Positions 33,110 through 41,695 of a DNA stretch of 64,000 nucleotides are shown here, piece by piece. Source of the DNA: Cellulophaga tyrosinoxydans (GTDB lineage: Bacteria > Bacteroidota > Bacteroidia > Flavobacteriales > Flavobacteriaceae); the NCBI RefSeq assembly GCF_900176415.1, contig NZ_FWXO01000001.1:1484053-1548052 (forward strand), in the 5' to 3' direction. A program made the translations under genes and the position numbers. Each line of letters opens with the position of its first letter. The stretch's first letter is position 1. The notes below the pieces were generated by a model. It worked only from the letters and a program-made list of their open reading frames with translations. It did no database searches and was not told the origin of the DNA.

Positions 33110-34417
33110 ATGAGTGCTATTGTAGCCATTGTAGGAAGACCAAATGTTGGTAAATCAACCCTTTTTAACCGTTTAATTAAACGTAGAGAGGCTATTGTTG
33201 ATGCGGTAAGTGGGGTAACTCGCGATCGTCACTATGGTAAAAGCGACTGGAATGGAAGAGAATTTTCTGTGATTGATACAGGAGGTTACGTAAAAGGTAG
33301 TGATGACGTTTTTGAAGCAGAAATCGATAAGCAAGTAGAATTAGCTATTGATGAAGCCGATGTTATTATTTTTATGGTCGATGTAGAAACCGGCGTAACA
33401 GGTATGGATGAAGATGTTGCTAAACTGCTGCGCAAAGTCAAAAAACCTGTATTATTAGCAGTAAATAAAGTAGATAATAATAAAAGAGCAGAAGATGCTG
33501 TGGAGTTTTATTCCTTAGGCTTAGGCGATTATTTTACTATTGCAAGTACTAATGGAAGTGGAACTGGTGATTTGCTTGATGCGCTTGTTGAGGTCTTGCC
33601 AGAGAAAGAACCAAATAGAGATGACGAGCTTCCAAGATTTGCCGTAGTGGGTCGACCAAATGCTGGTAAATCATCATTTATAAATGCTTTAATAGGTGAA
33701 GATCGTTATATCGTTACGGATGTTGCTGGTACCACAAGAGATAGTATCGATACAAAATACAACCGTTTTGGATTTGAGTTTAACTTAGTAGATACTGCGG
33801 GGATTCGTAGAAAATCTAAAGTAAGAGAAGATTTAGAATTTTATTCAGTAATGCGTTCTGTAAGAGCAATTGAGCATTCCGATGTTTGTATCATTATTTT
33901 AGATGCAACACGTGGTTTTGACGGGCAAGTACAGAATATATTTTGGTTAGCGCAACGCAATAATAAAGGGATAGTAATACTTGTTAATAAATGGGATTTG
34001 GTGGAAGATAAAGAAACCAATACCATCAAGCATTACACGCAAAAAATTAAAGAAGCCATGGAGCCTTTTACCGATGTTCCTATTGTATTTATGTCGGTTT
34101 TAGCTAAGCAGCGTATTTTTAAGGCTATTGAAACGGCGGTTCAAGTTTACGAAAATAGAAGTCGTAAAATTCAAACCCGTAAGTTTAATGATGTCATGTT
34201 GCCGTTAATTGAAAATTATCCACCACCAGCATACAAAGGAAAATTTGTAAAGATTAAATTCTGTACACAATTACCAACACCATATCCGCAGTTTGCATTT
34301 TTCTGTAATTTGCCTCAATATGTAAGGGATCCATACAAACGATTTTTGGAAAATAAACTACGTGAGAATTTTGATTTCACTGGGGTTCCAATATCTGTTT
34401 TTATGCGTAAAAAATAA
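33110..34417 (+). CDS. der: Ribosome biogenesis GTPase Der (EngA)
   Basis: 435 aa from the ATG at 33110 ([20 protein letters not shown]). Two tandem GTPase domains: G1 GRPNVGKST and G3 DTGG in the first, and G1 [10 protein letters not shown]3 DTAG and G4 NKWD in the second. A KH-like domain follows (about 350-435, [15 protein letters not shown]). Der is essential for 50S subunit assembly. The start is fixed by the canonical N-terminus and the -7 box 17 nt upstream. Downstream lies the degraded lacI/glxK region. An inverted repeat around 34424-34473 overlaps the lacI remnant and could serve as terminator, but that is uncertain. Confidence 0.96.
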   Translation: MSAIVAIVGRPNVGKSTLFNRLIKRREAIVDAVSGVTRDRHYGKSDWNGREFSVIDTGGYVKGSDDVFEAEIDKQVELAIDEADVIIFMVDVETGVTGMDEDVAKLLRKVKKPVLLAVNKVDNNKRAEDAVEFYSLGLGDYFTIASTNGSGTGDLLDALVEVLPEKEPNRDDELPRFAVVGRPNAGKSSFINALIGEDRYIVTDVAGTTRDSIDTKYNRFGFEFNLVDTAGIRRKSKVREDLEFYSVMRSVRAIEHSDVCIIILDATRGFDGQVQNIFWLAQRNNKGIVILVNKWDLVEDKETNTIKHYTQKIKEAMEPFTDVPIVFMSVLAKQRIFKAIETAVQVYENRSRKIQTRKFNDVMLPLIENYPPPAYKGKFVKIKFCTQLPTPYPQFAFFCNLPQYVRDPYKRFLENKLRENFDFTGVPISVFMRKK

Positions 34418-34428
34418 GTCAAAAAAAA

Positions 34429-34659
34429 TCAACCTTTGAAGGAAGAATCTCTTACGATAAGGTTGGTTTTTATTTCTATTGTTTTTGTTATTAGCGCATC
34501 ATTCGGATGGTCTATTTCATCAATTAAATAGTCCACCGCAGTTCTACCAATGCGTTCACCAGGCTGGTCTACAGTGGTTAAATTAGGAACAATTATTTTA
34601 GAATTTACCGAGTTGCTAAAGCCAACAACGGCAATTTCTTCTGGAATTTTTATGTTGAA
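34429..34659 (-). pseudogene. 3' remnant of a LacI-family transcriptional regulator
   Basis: About 77 codons on the minus strand, ending in a natural stop at 34431-34429. They encode the final part of a LacI-type ligand-binding domain: IPEEIAVVGFSNS, then LTTVDQPGERIGRTAVDYL, then KTNLIVRDSS. The N-terminal HTH and most of the sugar-binding domain are missing. Reading upstream, the frame meets a stop (TAA at 34662-34660) at the point where glycerate-kinase sequence begins on the other strand. This is a truncated, nonfunctional gene. Confidence 0.88.
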
Positions 34660-34881
34660 TTAGTTAAAGACGTTACAACCATTGCCCAAAAGTTTCGCAT
34701 ACCTATAGTTGCGATTTTTGGTAAATTGGATTTAAATGAAGCGCAAATCCAAAAAATGGGCTTAGAAAATGCTTTTCAAATATATGACCCTGAAAAAGGA
34801 GTTGCCTATAGTATGGAAAATGCATCTAAGCTTGTTGAGGACGTGCTTTTTCAGTTTTTTAGCAAGAAACACTCCTTATAA
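34657..34881 (+). pseudogene. 3' remnant of a glycerate kinase (GlxK-type)
   Basis: About 74 codons beginning ELVKDVTTIAQKFRIPIVAI and ending FFSKKHSL with a natural stop. The segment matches the C-terminal Rossmann-like end of type II glycerate 2-kinases (compare the E. coli GlxK pattern VANVAKKYHKPVIGIAGSL). There is no start codon in frame and all N-terminal parts are gone. Its 5' break coincides with the 5' break of the minus-strand lacI remnant, so one deletion removed the 5' ends of two divergent genes and everything between. Confidence 0.85.
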
Positions 34882-34884
34882 ACC

Positions 34885-34906
34885 AGTATTAAATAAATTT
34901 AATACT
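34885..34906. terminator. Inverted repeat after the glycerate kinase remnant
   Basis: AGTATTAAA / TTTAATACT around TAAA, directly after the remnant's stop. It is AT-only and probably a weak former terminator. Confidence 0.4.
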
Positions 34907-34922
34907 TAGATAAATTGTTGGC

Positions 34923-34959
34923 TTTATAATTAAATGTATATTCTACATTTAATTATAAA
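34923..34959. repeat. 16-bp perfect AT-rich inverted repeat
   Basis: TTTATAATTAAATGTA (34923-34938) and TACATTTAATTATAAA (34944-34959) around TATTC. It lies between the gene remnant and the 35040 outer-membrane gene. It could be an old terminator or a regulator-binding site. It is not followed by a T run on either strand. Confidence 0.45.
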
Positions 34960-35039
34960 ATTATGTTAACGCTTGCCAAGCATTTGATAGGTTGCCATAT
35001 TTTTAGCGCAACCAAAAATTCATCAATCCAAATAATCAA

Positions 35040-37811
35040 ATGCAAAAATCTTTTTTAACAGTAGTATTTTTCCTTGGTATTTTTTCATTTTCTAATGCTC
35101 AAGACTTTTTAATAAAAGGAAAAATAGTAGACTTGGATACGCAAACGCCCTTAGAAGCCACTACAATTTATGCCGAATCTATTTTAGATAGTACACTTAT
35201 AGCTTATAGCATAACAGATCAAAATGGGTTATTTGAGTTAGAAGGAAAAACAAGTTTAAGTAAGTTTAATGTATTCTTTTCATACAACGGTTACAAAACT
35301 TTAAAGATGACCCTTGAAAGGAAATCTCTTATCAATTTAAATACTATTCAATTAGAGGAGCAGTTTGAAGAATTAAAAGGAGTACAAGTATCGGGCGAGA
35401 GAGTGCCTATAACTATAAAAAAAGATACTTTAGAATTTAATGCAGATTCGTTTAAAACACGACCTGACGCCACCGTTGAAGATGTGCTAAAAAAGCTCCC
35501 CGGAGTAGAAGTTGATAGTAATGGAAAAATTACCGTTAATGGTAAGGAGGTTAATCAGGTACTAGTAAATGGCCAAGTTTTCTTTAGTAACGATCCTAAA
35601 GTTGCAACTAAAAGTCTGCCTAAAGAAATTATTAGCAAAATTCAAATTACCAATACCAAAACAAAGGAGCAGGAATTTGCTGGTGAAGATGGAGACGGAG
35701 AAACAAAAACCATCAATCTTACAATTAAAGAAGACAAAAACAAAGGCTATTTAGGAAGAATGGCTGCTGGTTATGGTACAGATGACCGATATCAGGCTAA
35801 CGGACTTTTAAATTATTTTAATAATAAAAAGCGCCTGAGTGTTATAGCAAGCACCAATAATATTAATAATGCAGGATTTTCTTTTGACGAAATTTACGAT
35901 ATGGTAGGTAACTCAGGAGGGAGAGTGTCATTTAATAGCAATGGAGGTTTTGAAGTTGGCGGTTTGTCTTTTGGTTTTGGCGAAGGAATTACCACTTCCT
36001 CAACTGTGGGAGCTAGTTATGCCGATCAAGAAAAAAATAAATATGAAGTAAGTAGTAATTACTTTTTCTCGTATAGTGATTCTTATAATGACCAAAAAAC
36101 ATTCAGGGAAAACATTCTGCCAGATGGTAGTTTTTTCACCAACACCGAATCTAATTTTAGAGGAAGCACTAATAGTAATCAAGGTGGAGCAGATTTGGAG
36201 TTTGATATTGATAAAACACTACGAGTTTCAGTAGAACCATCATTAAGTATTAATAGAACAAATTCTGCTAATTATTCCAACACAACATCAAATGATGAGG
36301 ATGGAGCATTAATTAATAGTAATGAAACCGCAACAATAAGTGATGGCCAACAAAGGAATTTTTCTAATAGAATGACCATTTTTAAAAAATTAGATACTAT
36401 TGGTAAATACATTCGCTTTTCTTTTAGAAATAATAATTCAGAAAATATAAACTTCGCTAATTTAAATTCTCTACGTGAAATTTTCGGTGCTAACCCAAGT
36501 GAAGAAACTTTAGATCAAATTACAGATTCTAATAATAAAAACGATTCTTATGAAATTGGAGTAAGATACAGACAACCGTTAGCAGATAAAATTTATTTAG
36601 ATTTTGGTTATGAATATCAGAATAACCAACGCAACAATAAACGATCTGTGTATGATTTTGATGCGATTACAGATGATTATACCAATTTTAATCAAAGTTT
36701 AAGTTCAGATTTTAGATTTAATACCGAGCAGCAGACTCCTTCATTACGCTTTAATAGTGACCGGGAGAAGTTTCGTTTGAGAATAGGAGTTGATTATACA
36801 GCTACTAACCTGAACAATAGGGATTATTTGCAAAATACTTCGTTTTCTAAAAATTATAGTAATGTGTTGCCTAATGCGAATATTTCGTATACCATAGATA
36901 AATCTAAAAGACTTGGATTATGGTATAATTCTGACTTAAATATTCCATCAGTTAATCAGTTACAGCCTATTCCTAATGTTTCAAATCCTTTAAATATTAT
37001 TGTAGGTAATCCAAATTTATCACCTTCAGTAAATCATAGGATAAATATTAATTATAATGATTATAATTGGAAAGATCGTACCGGTTTTTTTATGTACGCA
37101 GGTGCAACAATTGAAGACAATAGTGTTTCTTCTGTAACCACAACAGATGAAGATTTTTTAAGAACTACCACTTATGCAAATATTGATGGAAATTTAAATG
37201 GGTATGGAGGTATGCAGTACTCTAAGGAAATTAAAAAAGACAGTGCTTATTCCATTAAATTCAACATAAGACCCTATGTCAACTTTAATAAGCGTGTAGG
37301 TTTTACCAATGGTGCGCGATTAGAGTCTAAAAACCTTTCTTTTACGCCAAGAGTCTCCACCACCTTAAATTTTAGAGAGCTGGTCGAAATAGAACCAGTT
37401 TATGCAATTACCTTTAATCAAACAAAATATAATATTGACGGATTTGATGATATAAATTTTATTGTTCATAATCTACAGTTTAAAACTACCACTTATTGGC
37501 CCGAAAATTTAATTTGGGGTAATGATATTACGTATAGTTATAATGGTAATGTAGGGCCAGGATTTGATAAAGATGCTGTTTTTTGGAATATGAGCTTAGG
37601 TTGGCAATTGTTGGATAAAAATGCCACTATAAAAGTTTTGGCGTATGACTTATTAAATCAGAATATTAATACTAGAAGAACCTCCGGAGAAGACTTTATT
37701 CAAGATTTTCAAGGCACGGTATTGCAACAATACTTTATGCTCAGTTTTAGCTATAAGTTCGATCAATTTGGAGGTAAGAAGTCACGAGGAAATGGTGTCA
37801 GATTTATGTAG
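35040..37811 (+). CDS. TonB-receptor-like outer-membrane beta-barrel protein
   Basis: 923 aa. A signal peptide (about 1-20, ending SNAQD) is followed by a carboxypeptidase-regulatory-like domain (about 22-105, FLIKGKIVDLDTQTPLEATTIYAES). A TonB-plug-like region follows (about 115-230, RPDATVEDVLKKLPGVEVDSNGKITVNGKEVNQVLVNGQVFF), then a long barrel with aromatic-rich strands ending SFSYKFDQFGG. This is the OMP_b-brl_3 (TonB-dependent-receptor-like) arrangement common in Bacteroidota. There is no adjacent SusD-like gene, so the ligand is unknown and may be a peptide, siderophore or surface-protein export. No TonB-box is obvious. It is convergent with the next gene, 8 nt away. Confidence 0.85.
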   Translation: MQKSFLTVVFFLGIFSFSNAQDFLIKGKIVDLDTQTPLEATTIYAESILDSTLIAYSITDQNGLFELEGKTSLSKFNVFFSYNGYKTLKMTLERKSLINLNTIQLEEQFEELKGVQVSGERVPITIKKDTLEFNADSFKTRPDATVEDVLKKLPGVEVDSNGKITVNGKEVNQVLVNGQVFFSNDPKVATKSLPKEIISKIQITNTKTKEQEFAGEDGDGETKTINLTIKEDKNKGYLGRMAAGYGTDDRYQANGLLNYFNNKKRLSVIASTNNINNAGFSFDEIYDMVGNSGGRVSFNSNGGFEVGGLSFGFGEGITTSSTVGASYADQEKNKYEVSSNYFFSYSDSYNDQKTFRENILPDGSFFTNTESNFRGSTNSNQGGADLEFDIDKTLRVSVEPSLSINRTNSANYSNTTSNDEDGALINSNETATISDGQQRNFSNRMTIFKKLDTIGKYIRFSFRNNNSENINFANLNSLREIFGANPSEETLDQITDSNNKNDSYEIGVRYRQPLADKIYLDFGYEYQNNQRNNKRSVYDFDAITDDYTNFNQSLSSDFRFNTEQQTPSLRFNSDREKFRLRIGVDYTATNLNNRDYLQNTSFSKNYSNVLPNANISYTIDKSKRLGLWYNSDLNIPSVNQLQPIPNVSNPLNIIVGNPNLSPSVNHRININYNDYNWKDRTGFFMYAGATIEDNSVSSVTTTDEDFLRTTTYANIDGNLNGYGGMQYSKEIKKDSAYSIKFNIRPYVNFNKRVGFTNGARLESKNLSFTPRVSTTLNFRELVEIEPVYAITFNQTKYNIDGFDDINFIVHNLQFKTTTYWPENLIWGNDITYSYNGNVGPGFDKDAVFWNMSLGWQLLDKNATIKVLAYDLLNQNINTRRTSGEDFIQDFQGTVLQQYFMLSFSYKFDQFGGKKSRGNGVRFM

Positions 37812-37819
37812 TCTATCCT

Positions 37820-38275
37820 CTAAGGTACAAATATGGTTATTGTATTTGTTTCATAGACTATTTCATTATCGATACCTATAATTGTAATTTGCGCAATATC
37901 TTTTTCAATTCCGCAACAATAATTGCCTTCTCCAATTTTTTCAACTGCAATTAAGGTGCTAAAATTAATTTCGGTCCCAATTTGAAAAGTATAATTGAAA
38001 GTTTCAGATGTGGTACTAGGTATAATTATAGCTATAGTACCATCTGTTTCAGAAAATGATTCAAAGGAAATTGTGTTTTCATTTTGGTCTACAATGTTAA
38101 TATCGCCTTCAGAAAAAGTATTATTTGCTACTAAATTTTCGTTAGTATTTTTATCAATTAACCTAATATATACTTTTTCAGCATAACACGTTATTGCACT
38201 ACAATCTTCAGTAGCATCATTTTCGCACTGCATTAAAAAAATAGAAATAGGAAGAAAGCAAAGATACTTTAGCAA
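37820..38275 (-). CDS. Putative lipoprotein, unknown function
   Basis: 151 aa. A short hydrophobic N-terminus ends FLMQC (Cys17), a loose lipobox acceptable in Bacteroidota. The mature part is beta-rich and contains several cysteines (CSAITC near 25-30 and NYCCG near 117), which could form disulfides in the periplasm or on the surface. IRLIDKNTNENLVANNTF resembles a carboxypeptidase-regulatory-like beta-sandwich. No family is recognised. It is last in the minus-strand run that starts at the M23 peptidase, though 59 nt separates it from the TPM gene, so it may be separately transcribed. Confidence 0.65.
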   Translation of the reverse strand: MLKYLCFLPISIFLMQCENDATEDCSAITCYAEKVYIRLIDKNTNENLVANNTFSEGDINIVDQNENTISFESFSETDGTIAIIIPSTTSETFNYTFQIGTEINFSTLIAVEKIGEGNYCCGIEKDIAQITIIGIDNEIVYETNTITIFVP

Positions 38276-38334
38276 GACAATTTTATCTTAAGATGTATTT
38301 TTTAACGAATGGTTGCTTTTTAACTATTAGGTTG

Positions 38335-39120
38335 TTACCATCCTCCAGAAGCTCCACCGCCTCCAAATCCGCCGCCGCCGAATCCGCCACCAAAGCCTCC
38401 GCCACCAGAACTGCCTCCGCCAAATCCTCCAGAGCTGCTTCCGCCACGACCCATATTGCTGAGAATAATGGCGTCCCAAATATCAAAACCACCAGATCTA
38501 TTACCTCTGTTTCCTCCACCGTTTCTTCGGTTTTTGTTGGAGAGGATAATAATGATGATAATAAAAATTATAAAAGGGAAGATGCTTTCAAAAGGAAAAG
38601 AATTGTTATTGAAGTTGCGGTCTTCTTTAAATTCTCCCATTAAAACACTAAAAATGGCATCTGCACCACGATCTAAACCAGCATAATAATCGCCTGTTTT
38701 AAACTCAGGGATAATTACTTGTTCTATAATTCGCTTAGACATCGCATCAGTAAGTGATCCTTCAACTCCGTACCCAGTATTAATGGCTACTTTTCTATCG
38801 TCTTTAGCTAAGATTAATAAAACACCATTATCTTCATTAGCCTGGCCAATACCCCATTTTTGTCCCCATTGTGCTCCTAAAAAGTTAATTTCCTCGCCTT
38901 CGGTAGAGCTTATGATAACGACCACAATTTGTGTTGAGGTGCTATCAGCGTATTTTTTTAATTTTTGGGTTAAGCTAGTTTCTTGGGTATCCGAAAGTAA
39001 ATTTATGTAGTCGTATACACCTTTTTGCAAGCTAGGTTTGTCAGGAATTTTAAATTGTGAAATCCCAAATGCATAAACGCATAAAAACAGAATTAAAAGA
39101 CTACCCTTTAGATACTTCAT
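38335..39120 (-). CDS. TPM-domain protein with Gly-rich tail (YgcG family)
   Basis: 261 aa from the ATG at 39120, which gives a signal peptide (MKYLKGSLLILFLCVYAFG). The longer in-frame start at 39168 would bury it. A TPM (TLP18.3/Psb32/MOLO-1) domain spans about 30-170 (YDYINLLSDTQETSLTQKLKKYAD, QIVVVIISSTEG, GVLLILAKDDRKVAINTGYGVEG, RIIEQVIIPEFKTGDYY). A transmembrane helix follows (about 185-205), then a Gly-rich tail (GGGGFGGGFGGGGFGG) ending SGGW. TPM proteins are implicated in phosphatase-like or repair roles, but the bacterial function is unclear. It overlaps the preceding TPM gene by 20 nt and sits next to lemA. Confidence 0.88.
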   Translation of the reverse strand: MKYLKGSLLILFLCVYAFGISQFKIPDKPSLQKGVYDYINLLSDTQETSLTQKLKKYADSTSTQIVVVIISSTEGEEINFLGAQWGQKWGIGQANEDNGVLLILAKDDRKVAINTGYGVEGSLTDAMSKRIIEQVIIPEFKTGDYYAGLDRGADAIFSVLMGEFKEDRNFNNNSFPFESIFPFIIFIIIIIILSNKNRRNGGGNRGNRSGGFDIWDAIILSNMGRGGSSSGGFGGGSSGGGGFGGGFGGGGFGGGGASGGW

Positions 39121-39538
39121 TGCTAAGTTCATTAGTATCGTTATGTTGCCAAGGGAAGTGATTTTCAAGCTCTTTGCCCGCTTTTAGCACCCCATCGATT
39201 ATTCCTTGTTTAAAATTATTTTGTTTAAACTGCTGCTCAATAGCATCTTTAGTGGTGTTCCAGAAATTTTTAGGCACAACATTATTGATTCCTCGATCGC
39301 CATAAATAACAAATTTTTTGTCATGAACAGCAACATATATGAGTACGCCATTTTCTTCTTTGGTGTTATCCATTTTTAGAAAATGAAAAACTTCTTGAGC
39401 TCTTTTAAAAGGCTCAATTTTTGAATGAGCTTCAATATGAACGCGAATTTCACCTGAAGTATTTTTTTCAGCCTCAATAATAGCCAGAACAATTTCTTGT
39501 TCTTCTGCAGCTGTTAAAAAATCTTCAACTTTAGACAT
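39101..39538 (-). CDS. Second TPM-domain protein (soluble)
   Basis: 145 aa. It is a compact TPM domain without signal peptide or tail: VEDFLTAAEEQEIVLAIIEAE, GEIRVHIEAH, NGVLIYVAVHDKKFVIYGDRGINNVV, QQFKQNNFKQGIIDGV. The order lemA, short TPM, long TPM is a common Bacteroidota arrangement and suggests joint function at the membrane. Its stop overlaps the next gene by 20 nt, so translation is coupled. No catalytic residues can be named with confidence. It starts 8 nt after the LemA stop. Confidence 0.88.
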   Translation of the reverse strand: MSKVEDFLTAAEEQEIVLAIIEAEKNTSGEIRVHIEAHSKIEPFKRAQEVFHFLKMDNTKEENGVLIYVAVHDKKFVIYGDRGINNVVPKNFWNTTKDAIEQQFKQNNFKQGIIDGVLKAGKELENHFPWQHNDTNELSNEVSKG

Positions 39539-39546
39539 TTAAAATT

Positions 39547-40146
39547 CTATTTAAAATCAAAATTCACATCAGGAGCATTTTCAGCACCTGCGTTTGCAGA
39601 AAACAATGACATTGCGTCAAAATTAGCGATACTAGCAATAATATTGGTAGGTATTTGCGCTATTTTAATGTTGTATTCGCCAGCTAAATCGTTAAATCTA
39701 TTTCTCTCAACATTAATTCGGTTTTCGGTACCTTCTAATTGGGATTGTAAGTCTAAAAAATTTTGATTGGCTTTTAGTTCTGGATAACGTTCTACAACAA
39801 CCATAAGTTTGCTAAGTGCACCTGTTAATCCGCTTTGTGCATCTTGGAATGCCGCCATTTTTTCTGGCGTTAAATTATTGGCATCAATAGTCGTTGAGGT
39901 AGCTTTTGCGCGTGCTTCAATCACTGCGGTTAGTGTACCTTTTTCAAAATCTGCGGCACCTTGCACTGTTTTTACTAAATTGCCTATAAGATCACTACGT
40001 CTTTGATATGAACTTTCAACATTAGCCCATTGCTTCGTAGCTTGTCCCTTCATATTTACTAGTGTATTGTTAGTATTTACATACCACATTCCTAGAATGG
40101 CCATTACAGCAATTACTACAATAATCCCTATTAGTCCTTTTTTCAT
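39547..40146 (-). CDS. LemA family protein
   Basis: 199 aa. An N-terminal transmembrane segment (about 4-22, GLIGIIVVIAVMAILGMWYV) precedes a helical domain with family signatures (NTLVNMKGQATKQWANVESSYQRRSDLIGNLVKTVQG, VVERYPELKANQNFLDLQSQLEGTENRI). The C-terminus ends FDFK. LemA proteins lie outside the inner membrane; their role is unknown and they are often linked to membrane stress. It is followed by two TPM genes in the same operon. Confidence 0.93.
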   Translation of the reverse strand: MKKGLIGIIVVIAVMAILGMWYVNTNNTLVNMKGQATKQWANVESSYQRRSDLIGNLVKTVQGAADFEKGTLTAVIEARAKATSTTIDANNLTPEKMAAFQDAQSGLTGALSKLMVVVERYPELKANQNFLDLQSQLEGTENRINVERNRFNDLAGEYNIKIAQIPTNIIASIANFDAMSLFSANAGAENAPDVNFDFK

Positions 40147-40170
40147 TTTATTAGTGTTTTTTGGTTTGTG

Positions 40171-40500
40171 TTATAATTGATTTTTAATTTTTATTAACTC
40201 TGCTTTTACACCTTCTAATTTTTGAATGATATCAAAAGTTGATAGCGTTTGGCTTTTATTCTCTTTTAAATGTGTTTTCGCACCATCAAGAGTAAAACCG
40301 CGTTCTTTTACCAAATGAAAAATTAATTGTAAGTTTTTCACATCTTGTGGCGTAAACTTACGATTGCCTTTGGCATTTTTCTTAGGTTGTAAAACATCAA
40401 ATTCTTTTTCCCAGAATCTTATTAACGATGTATTTACGTTAAACGCTTTGGCGATTTCGCCAATTCCATAATATCGTTTTTCAGGTAGCTCTATGTGCAT
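40171..40500 (-). CDS. MerR-family transcriptional regulator
   Basis: 109 aa. A winged HTH of the MerR type occupies residues 8-76 (YYGIGEIAKAFNVNTSLIRFWEKEFDVLQPKKNAKGNRKFTPQDVKNL). A short helical dimerisation tail follows. No effector-binding cysteines or large sensor domain is seen, so it resembles the small RacA/YcgE-like MerR proteins of Bacteroidota. The start shares a TAATG junction with the M23 gene stop (overlap of 1 nt), so the two are translated together. Its target is unknown; autoregulation of the M23/lemA operon is possible. Confidence 0.9.
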   Translation of the reverse strand: MHIELPEKRYYGIGEIAKAFNVNTSLIRFWEKEFDVLQPKKNAKGNRKFTPQDVKNLQLIFHLVKERGFTLDGAKTHLKENKSQTLSTFDIIQKLEGVKAELIKIKNQL

Positions 40501-41477
40501 TAATCCAGAGATTGGTTTTCTTGACTTGCTGTTTTCAACATATTTTCGAATTCTTCGGCGGTTAAACTTCCATAATAGAAATTTATAGGGTTAATACGTT
40601 CGCCGTCTTTAAAAATTTCGTAGTGTAAATGCGGGGCCTCGGATCTTCCTGTGCTTCCAACAAATCCTATTAAATCGCCACGTTTAACCATTCGGCCAGC
40701 CGTAACATTGTATTTGCTTAAATGAGCATACAAGCTTACATAACCAAAACCATGGTCTATTCTAATATGATTACCATAACCAGAAGAATTACTATCGGCT
40801 CTAGTTACTTTACCATCGCCAGTAGCATATATTGGGGTTCCCTTAGGAGAGGTAAAATCCATTCCCCAGTGCATTTTTCTAGCTTTTGTAAATGGGTCAG
40901 AACGCCAACCGTAACCAGAAGCCATTCGTGTAAGATCTTCATTGCTGATAGGCTGTATTGCCGGAATTGCTGCTAAAAGCTTTTCTTTTTCTGCTGCTAG
41001 TTTGGTAATTTCATCTAGTGATTTTGATTGTACTACCATTTCTTTCTGAATGATATCCATACGTTTGGTTGTGGCAATAATCATTTCAGAATTATTAAAT
41101 CCTTCTAATGATTTATAACGGTTAACACCACCAAAACCAGCTTTTCGTTGTTCATTTGGAATTGGATTTGCTTCAAAATATAAACGGTAAATATTGTTAT
41201 CTCGATCTTCTATATTGGCTAATACTTGTTCTACTTGTTCCATTTTCTTATTTAACAACTCAAACTGCAACTCGTAATTACGCACATCGCGCTGTAACGA
41301 TAGCTCTTTGGGAGTATTAATAAAACTGGTGTTTAAAAGTATAGTCAATCCTAATAATCCAAATAAAAATGAACCTAGTAAAAACAGACTTATATTTCTG
41401 TATTTTCTAGATTTTTTAGGTTCTATTTTGCGATACGAAAGCGTATCTGGATCGTAATAATATTTTACTTTAGACAT
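40500..41477 (-). CDS. M23-family zinc metallopeptidase (membrane-anchored)
   Basis: 325 aa. A cytoplasmic N-terminus (about 30 residues) precedes one transmembrane helix (about 30-50, LFLLGSFLFGLLGLTILL). A coiled coil follows (about 57-100), then a C-terminal LytM/M23 domain. Zinc-site motifs are HWGMDFTSPKGTPIYATGDGKV (HxxxD, about 203-207) and HLHYEIFKDG (HxH, about 281-283). These enzymes cut peptidoglycan cross-bridges or activate amidases during wall remodelling and division. It is the first gene of the operon with MerR and LemA. It is divergent from alaS, with a 218-nt intergenic region. Confidence 0.93.
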   Translation of the reverse strand: MSKVKYYYDPDTLSYRKIEPKKSRKYRNISLFLLGSFLFGLLGLTILLNTSFINTPKELSLQRDVRNYELQFELLNKKMEQVEQVLANIEDRDNNIYRLYFEANPIPNEQRKAGFGGVNRYKSLEGFNNSEMIIATTKRMDIIQKEMVVQSKSLDEITKLAAEKEKLLAAIPAIQPISNEDLTRMASGYGWRSDPFTKARKMHWGMDFTSPKGTPIYATGDGKVTRADSNSSGYGNHIRIDHGFGYVSLYAHLSKYNVTAGRMVKRGDLIGFVGSTGRSEAPHLHYEIFKDGERINPINFYYGSLTAEEFENMLKTASQENQSLD

Positions 41478-41695
41478 AAATGGATTTATCCTATTTTTGT
41501 GCTCTCAAATTAAGGTAACAAACAAATATAAAAATAGTTTTGCACAAACCGTTAAATTTATCAAAAGCTTAAGTTTTTGTCCATAAAATGGTTCTTCTGT
41601 TAGACTAGAAAAAAAGTAAAATGTTACAATTTTTTGAAAACTTTAGATAAAGTAACTAATATTAGCTTGCATTTAAAAGCATTAAACAAATACAA

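Noticed and set aside
34424-34473. Inverted repeat after der as a terminator
   Set aside because: The arms are short, the loop is long, and the 3' arm is coding sequence of the lacI remnant. It was not listed as a separate feature.
38283-38643. Reading frames on both strands over the Gly-rich end of the TPM gene
   Set aside because: They are products of the repetitive Gly codons in the real TPM frame and encode biased Ala/Ser/Glu-rich proteins.
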